DNA of 9,141 nucleotides from Micrococcaceae bacterium (GTDB taxonomy: Bacteria > Actinomycetota > Actinomycetes > Actinomycetales > Micrococcaceae). The number at the start of each line of letters is the position of its first letter. Positions within the stretch are counted from its first letter, which is position 1. The translations under genes and the position numbers were made by a program. This document shows, in pieces, positions 5,520 to 9,141 of the stretch. The DNA is taken from positions 12,744 through 21,884 of the forward strand of contig DNHA01000360.1 of assembly GCA_003486025.1 (NCBI GenBank), in the 5' to 3' direction. The notes beneath the pieces were generated by a model, which worked only from the letters and a program-made list of their open reading frames with translations, was not told where the DNA came from and did no database searches.

Positions 5520-7037
5520 TTAGCTGTATTGCTTACGCAGTTCTGCCTTGCGGATTTTTCCACTCGCGGTGCGCGGCAGTTCGTCGAGAAATACTGCGGT
5601 TCGAGGAATCTTGTATCTCGCCAGACGCCCACTCAAATGTGACACGATATCACTCTCTTTCAGGGAACTACCTGGCTTTAAAACAAGCACCGCACGCGGC
5701 ACTTCACCCCATTTTTCATCTGGGATACCGATCACCGCTACCGACTCGACATCGGCCAGTTCCATAATTGCCTGTTCCACTTCGGCCGGGTAGATATTTT
5801 CCCCACCCGAAATGATCATGTCCTTGAGCCGATCCGAAATATATAGGAAGCCTTCGTCATCTACATAACCGATATCTCCCGAACGGAACCAGCCCCCTTC
5901 ATAGAACGCACCCGCGGTGGCTTCTGCCCGTTCCCAGTATTCGCTGATGACATTTGGCCCACTGATCAAAATTTCGCCTACCTCGCCCGCAGGAAGTTCA
6001 TTGCCTTGCACATCCGCGATTCGAATGTCGGTAAAGAAATGGGGCAACCCGGCTGATCCCATCTTGGATCGCGAATGCGAGGCCTGCAACAGGGTGGTCC
6101 CCGGCGCGGTTTCGGTGAGTCCATAGCCCCCGCTGAATCCTAATCCGCGGGATTCGTAGGATTCAAGCACCCGCGACGGCACTGCGGAGCCTCCACAGGT
6201 CAGCATCTGCAACGAAGACAAATCGGTCTCTGCCCAGGTGCTGTGTTCAGCTAGCATCTGGAAGGTCGTGGGAACTCCGGAAAGTTGGGTAACTCGGTAT
6301 TGCTCGACTGCCTGCAGCACTGCAGCCGGGTCAAATCGCTCTTGGAGCACCAGCGTGCCACCCTTCAAAAGGACAGGAAGTGCTCCCATCCCCATCGCAG
6401 CCACGTGGAATAGTGGAGAAATCAACAGCCCAACCGATTTGCTCGTCACGTCGTAGTCGACGATGACATTGTAGGAATTCCACGTCATATTCCCATGGGT
6501 CAGCACCGCACCCTTAGGAGTCCCCGTAGTGCCCGAGGTGTAGAGAATAATCGCCGGATCCTCTAAGAGCACTTGAACATCGACGTGCCGGTTTTCGCCA
6601 GAATTCAGGGCGCGTTCATAACTCGAATCCGTACCAGGCACCGCTGCGACTTCCAGGCATTCACGCACTGGACTATCGGCAATGGCGCTCTGAGCCTCTG
6701 CGGCAAAATTCTCGACATAAATAAATAGCTCGCTGCCAGAATCCCGCAGAGCAAAATTCAGCTCGCGCGGGGCTAAACGGATATTAAGCGGAACAAAAAG
6801 AGCACCGAGCTGGGTGACCGCAAACATCGTTTCTAAAAACGCTGCGTGGTTGGCACCTAAGAATGCCACCCGGCTGCCGCGGGAAATTCCTCTGGCGCGC
6901 AGCGCGTCGCTAAGCTGATCGATGCGCCCGGCCAGCTGGGCATAATTGAAGCTCACCCCGGCATGGATCACCGCTGCGTGTTGCGCTGATTTCACCCTGC
7001 GGCGGTGAATCCAGTTGCCAAACCCTTTATTTAACAT
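5520..7037 (-). CDS. AMP-forming acyl-CoA ligase (ANL superfamily)
   Basis: Activates a carboxylic acid to its CoA thioester through an acyl-adenylate, in the cytoplasm; 505 residues, normal length. The adenylation core is intact: P-loop YTSGTTGTPKG at 166-176, GYGLTETA at 304-311, the ribose-binding Asp in GDIG at 388, hinge region SDRLKDMIISGGENIYPAE at 401-419, and the catalytic lysine 494 in RTASGKIRK near the C-terminus. The pattern is that of medium/long-chain fatty acid, cyclohexane-carboxylate and hydroxycinnamate CoA ligases rather than acetyl-CoA synthetase. The acid substrate is not readable by eye. The ATG at 7037 has only a weak GAG six bases upstream. It follows the MaoC gene by 57 bases and is the last gene of the enzyme block. 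By context it probably acts first on the imported acid. Confidence 0.95.
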   Translation of the reverse strand: MLNKGFGNWIHRRRVKSAQHAAVIHAGVSFNYAQLAGRIDQLSDALRARGISRGSRVAFLGANHAAFLETMFAVTQLGALFVPLNIRLAPRELNFALRDSGSELFIYVENFAAEAQSAIADSPVRECLEVAAVPGTDSSYERALNSGENRHVDVQVLLEDPAIILYTSGTTGTPKGAVLTHGNMTWNSYNVIVDYDVTSKSVGLLISPLFHVAAMGMGALPVLLKGGTLVLQERFDPAAVLQAVEQYRVTQLSGVPTTFQMLAEHSTWAETDLSSLQMLTCGGSAVPSRVLESYESRGLGFSGGYGLTETAPGTTLLQASHSRSKMGSAGLPHFFTDIRIADVQGNELPAGEVGEILISGPNVISEYWERAEATAGAFYEGGWFRSGDIGYVDDEGFLYISDRLKDMIISGGENIYPAEVEQAIMELADVESVAVIGIPDEKWGEVPRAVLVLKPGSSLKESDIVSHLSGRLARYKIPRTAVFLDELPRTASGKIRKAELRKQYS

Positions 7038-7094
7038 CTGTCACTCATTTCGCTATTTCTGTCGCGGTGCTATCGCTGTGGCTGCCCGGGTTAG

Positions 7095-7550
7095 CTAGGC
7101 GTAGAAACGGTAGAGGCCACGGGAAACTACTGCAGGCTTGCTCGCTCCTTCGACCTCGATCACCTGGTCTACGGCAATCTGGTAGCCGCCCTTAACCTCA
7201 TCCACTTCGGCGATAGTGGCCTTCATTCGTATCTTCGAACCCACCGGAACCGGGGAGGGGAAGCGGACCTTTTCCAAGCCGTAGTTCACCCGGGTCTTTA
7301 CCCCGGTCACGTCGAAAAGTTCTGACCAGAAAGCGATCTGCAGGCTCAGCGTCAGGTACCCGTGGGCGATGGGGCCACCGAAAGGACCCTCCTTCGCCTT
7401 TTCTGGATCGGTGTGGATCCACTGGTGGTCATCGGTTGCGTCCGCGAAGGTGTTCACCTGTTCCTGGGTCACTACTCGATAATCGCTGTAGCCTAGCTCC
7501 TTGCCGGCAGCGGTTGCGATGTCTTCGTAGCTCAAGATGGTCTGTGCCAT
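7095..7550 (-). CDS. MaoC-like hotdog enoyl-CoA hydratase
   Basis: A 151-residue single-hotdog protein of the MaoC/(R)-specific enoyl-CoA hydratase family. The hydratase-2 signature is DATDDHQWIHTDPEKA from residue 37, followed by GGPIAHGYLTLSL. The likely catalytic pair is Asp41 and His46, with the five-residue spacing of PhaJ-type enzymes. Gln43 replaces the usual Asn, a DHQWIH variant that I recall from the mycobacterial Rv0130 and NodN-like branch. It would add water across the double bond of a 2-enoyl-CoA made by the neighbouring dehydrogenase. The ATG at 7550 has GGAG seven bases upstream. It sits 49 bases after the dehydrogenase stop in the same operon. The R-stereochemistry is expected from the family, not shown. 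Confidence 0.93.
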   Translation of the reverse strand: MAQTILSYEDIATAAGKELGYSDYRVVTQEQVNTFADATDDHQWIHTDPEKAKEGPFGGPIAHGYLTLSLQIAFWSELFDVTGVKTRVNYGLEKVRFPSPVPVGSKIRMKATIAEVDEVKGGYQIAVDQVIEVEGASKPAVVSRGLYRFYA

Positions 7551-7599
7551 GGTGTGTCTCCTGTTAGTTAGTTTCTGGGCTTTTGTTGAATCAGTAGTT

Positions 7600-8787
7600 C
7601 TAGCGGAAGGCGCTGATACCGGTAATAGCGCGTCCGATAATCAACGAGTTGATTTCGTGAGTACCCTCGTAGGAATAAATCGCCTCGGCATCCGCGTGGT
7701 GGCGAGCGACATTGTGTTCCAGCAGAATTCCGTTGCCGCCACAGACCTCTCTGGCAAGCGCCACGGTTTCTCGCAGCATCCGGGCGGTGAACATCTTGGC
7801 CATAGCCGAGTTCTCATCGCGGTATACCCCAGCGTCTTGTTGCTGAGTTAGGCGCACCACCATTGCCAAACTAGCGGTGACATTGGAAAGCATGTGCGCA
7901 AGCTTCTCTTGAATGAGCTGAAATGATGCCAGTGGTTTGCCGAATTGAGTACGCTTGGCGACATAGTTACGCGCTGCCTCGTAGGCACCCGCGGCGACTC
8001 CGGTGGCAATCCAGGCAACGTCAGAACGCATATTACGCAAACAGGCCGCAACGTCAGCGAAGGAATTAATTTCTTTGAGCCTCGCTGAATCTGGAACCCA
8101 CACGTCATCCAGTTCGATATCGGCATTCTGCATGATCCGCAGGCTTGCCTTCCCGGTAATCTTCCGAATTACCACCCCCGAGTTGCCGGTGGGCACCAAG
8201 AAGCATTTGACCTGCGAATCGGCCGCATCGCGAGCAAAGATTGCCAGCGCATCGGCTTGGGCGGCCCCGCCAATCCAGCGTTTCGCGCCATCGATTCGCC
8301 ATCCGTCGGTGCCCCCGCGCTTTTCGGAGACAGCTGATGTGGCCAAGCCTCCGGCGATATCCGAACCATGGTCCGGTTCGGTCAAGGCGAAAACTCCCTT
8401 GTATTTAAAGGAAGTAATCAGCGGGTCAAGTTCGGCCACTTGTTCAGCGCTGCCGCCTAGGTTTACCGTGGTACGAAATAAACCTGCCTGCGCGTTGTAA
8501 AAGGTCACCACCGAAGCATCCACTCGACCCATTTCAAAATTTCGAAATCCCCCGTACAACCCCGAGGGTTTCTGCCCTGCTTCTCTGAGCTCCGGCGGGT
8601 CCATCAAGTCCGCCTCGATCAGTGGCGCAATAATCTGTTCAGGAAATTCCCCGCGTTCCCAATAGTTATTAACTATCGGGCAAACGTGCTGATCAAGTAC
8701 CGCACCCAACCGTGCCAAAGCCGCGCGTTCTGGCTCGCTCAGGAGATCTTTGAAGCCGTAGAGGTCGCTGCCGGTGACTGCTTGCAT
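7600..8787 (-). CDS. Acyl-CoA dehydrogenase, glutaryl-CoA dehydrogenase-like subgroup
   Basis: An FAD enzyme that oxidises an acyl-CoA to its 2-enoyl-CoA; 395 residues from the ATG. Landmarks in order are ALTEPDHGSD at 134-143 (flavin/substrate binding), GWRIDGAKRWIG at 162-173, QFGKPLASFQ at 281-290, CGGNGILLEHNVARHHADAEA from 349, and YEGTHE with the catalytic base Glu374. The tail IIGRAITGISAF is nearly that of glutaryl-CoA dehydrogenase. However, by an alignment from memory the arginine that binds the glutaryl carboxylate (Arg94 in the human enzyme) is Val here, in RVDASVV at 88-94. A monocarboxylic acyl or aryl-propionyl substrate is therefore more likely. The ATG at 8787 overlaps the amidohydrolase stop in TGATG. 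A TTG at 8790 is also possible, with GGAG seven bases upstream against ten for the ATG. Confidence 0.94.
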   Translation of the reverse strand: MQAVTGSDLYGFKDLLSEPERAALARLGAVLDQHVCPIVNNYWERGEFPEQIIAPLIEADLMDPPELREAGQKPSGLYGGFRNFEMGRVDASVVTFYNAQAGLFRTTVNLGGSAEQVAELDPLITSFKYKGVFALTEPDHGSDIAGGLATSAVSEKRGGTDGWRIDGAKRWIGGAAQADALAIFARDAADSQVKCFLVPTGNSGVVIRKITGKASLRIMQNADIELDDVWVPDSARLKEINSFADVAACLRNMRSDVAWIATGVAAGAYEAARNYVAKRTQFGKPLASFQLIQEKLAHMLSNVTASLAMVVRLTQQQDAGVYRDENSAMAKMFTARMLRETVALAREVCGGNGILLEHNVARHHADAEAIYSYEGTHEINSLIIGRAITGISAFR

Positions 8788-9141
8788 CAACCATCAACTC
8801 CTAGGACTCGCATCGCGTTTCCCTTTAGAATTCCTGGGCGTACCGAATCCTTAAGTTCTAGCTCCCCGAAGGCACCCATCCATTTCTGCGGGGTGATCAA
8901 CGGATAATCGGTACCGAATAAGAGCTTGCCAGCCAATACGTTATTTCCCATTTTCACCAGCGAGGCAGGGAAATACTTTGGGCTCCAGCCTGACAGGTCG
9001 ATGTACACGTTCGCTTTATGCGTGGCAATTGAATTTGCTTCATCCTGCCAAGGCACCGACGGGTGCGCCATGATGATGGTCAAGTGCGGGAAGTCGGCTG
9101 CCACGTCATCGAGTAATAACGGATTTGAGTATCGAAGCTTG
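8787..9141 (-). CDS. Metal-dependent amidohydrolase (Amidohydrolase_2 family), 5' end cut by window edge
   Basis: Only the C-terminal 117 residues are visible. The frame stays open to the right edge, so the GTG at 9104 is internal. The piece begins KLRYSNPLLLDDVAADFP. It contains IIMAHPSVPWQDEA (family histidine and tryptophan loop), NVYIDLSGWSPKYFP, and LLFGTDYPLITPQKW, whose Asp is the expected metal ligand at the end of the last barrel strand. It ends with ILKGNAMRVLG. This is the pattern of the ACMSD/4-oxalomesaconate hydratase/resorcylate decarboxylase group, a TIM-barrel with a divalent metal. Members cleave C-C bonds, decarboxylate, or hydrate aromatic-derived acids. The stop overlaps the dehydrogenase start, so they are one operon. 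The upstream residues that carry the HxH metal motif are not in the window, so activity cannot be judged. Confidence 0.9.
   Translation of the reverse strand, partial: KLRYSNPLLLDDVAADFPHLTIIMAHPSVPWQDEANSIATHKANVYIDLSGWSPKYFPASLVKMGNNVLAGKLLFGTDYPLITPQKWMGAFGELELKDSVRPGILKGNAMRVLGVDG

Noticed and set aside
8003..8500. Plus-strand open frame of 165 codons opposite the acyl-CoA dehydrogenase
   Set aside because: It is a shadow of the FAD-binding region of a convincing gene, with no domain and no initiation signal.
1..9141. CRISPR array, insertion sequence, tRNA, rRNA, phage or defence genes
   Set aside because: No repeat-spacer periodicity, transposase motifs, terminal inverted repeats, cloverleaf sequences or defence-type domains were found on either strand.

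Overview
The window looks like a catabolic accessory region from a Gram-positive actinobacterium, plausibly Arthrobacter/Glutamicibacter-like. The basis is moderately high GC, two lipoproteins with classical lipoboxes, TANNNT-type promoter spacing, GTG starts with strong Shine-Dalgarno sequences, and families typical of that group. The genus is inference only. The left edge cuts an IclR-type regulator and the right edge cuts an amidohydrolase, so the locus extends both ways.

Layout, following transcription of the minus strand from right to left. (1) An enzyme block (9141 to 5520): a metal-dependent amidohydrolase (3' end only), an acyl-CoA dehydrogenase related to glutaryl-CoA dehydrogenase, a MaoC-type hotdog hydratase, and an AMP-forming acyl-CoA ligase. 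Gaps are short or overlapping, so they form one operon. (2) A 258-bp regulatory gap (5262-5519). It holds a long hairpin after the ligase, then a candidate promoter whose -35 box lies inside a 10+10 bp palindrome, with a second palindrome over the predicted start site. (3) A transporter block (5261 to 740): two different but homologous substrate-binding lipoproteins, two different permeases and one ATPase, all of the NitT/TauT (nitrate/taurine/aromatic sulfonate) ABC import class. The last four genes overlap or nearly touch. A 14-bp hairpin separates the first lipoprotein gene from the second. (4) A convergent gap with a perfect 15-bp hairpin. (5) On the plus strand, the IclR-type regulator (truncated at the left edge).

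Working model (inference): the ABC importer brings in an organic acid, the ligase makes its CoA thioester, the dehydrogenase forms the alpha,beta double bond, the MaoC protein hydrates it, and the amidohydrolase performs a hydrolytic or C-C cleavage step. This enzyme set resembles, from memory, the CoA-dependent phenylpropanoid side-chain shortening clusters of Corynebacterium (phd) and Rhodococcus (cou). Here it is paired with an ABC importer and an IclR regulator. The dehydrogenase lacks the arginine that glutaryl-CoA dehydrogenase uses to hold the substrate carboxylate, which argues against glutarate as substrate. Nothing in the window is clearly a new class of system. The parts most worth following are the dual-lipoprotein/dual-permease importer, the operator array at 5319-5397, and the three long hairpins that lack T-tracts.
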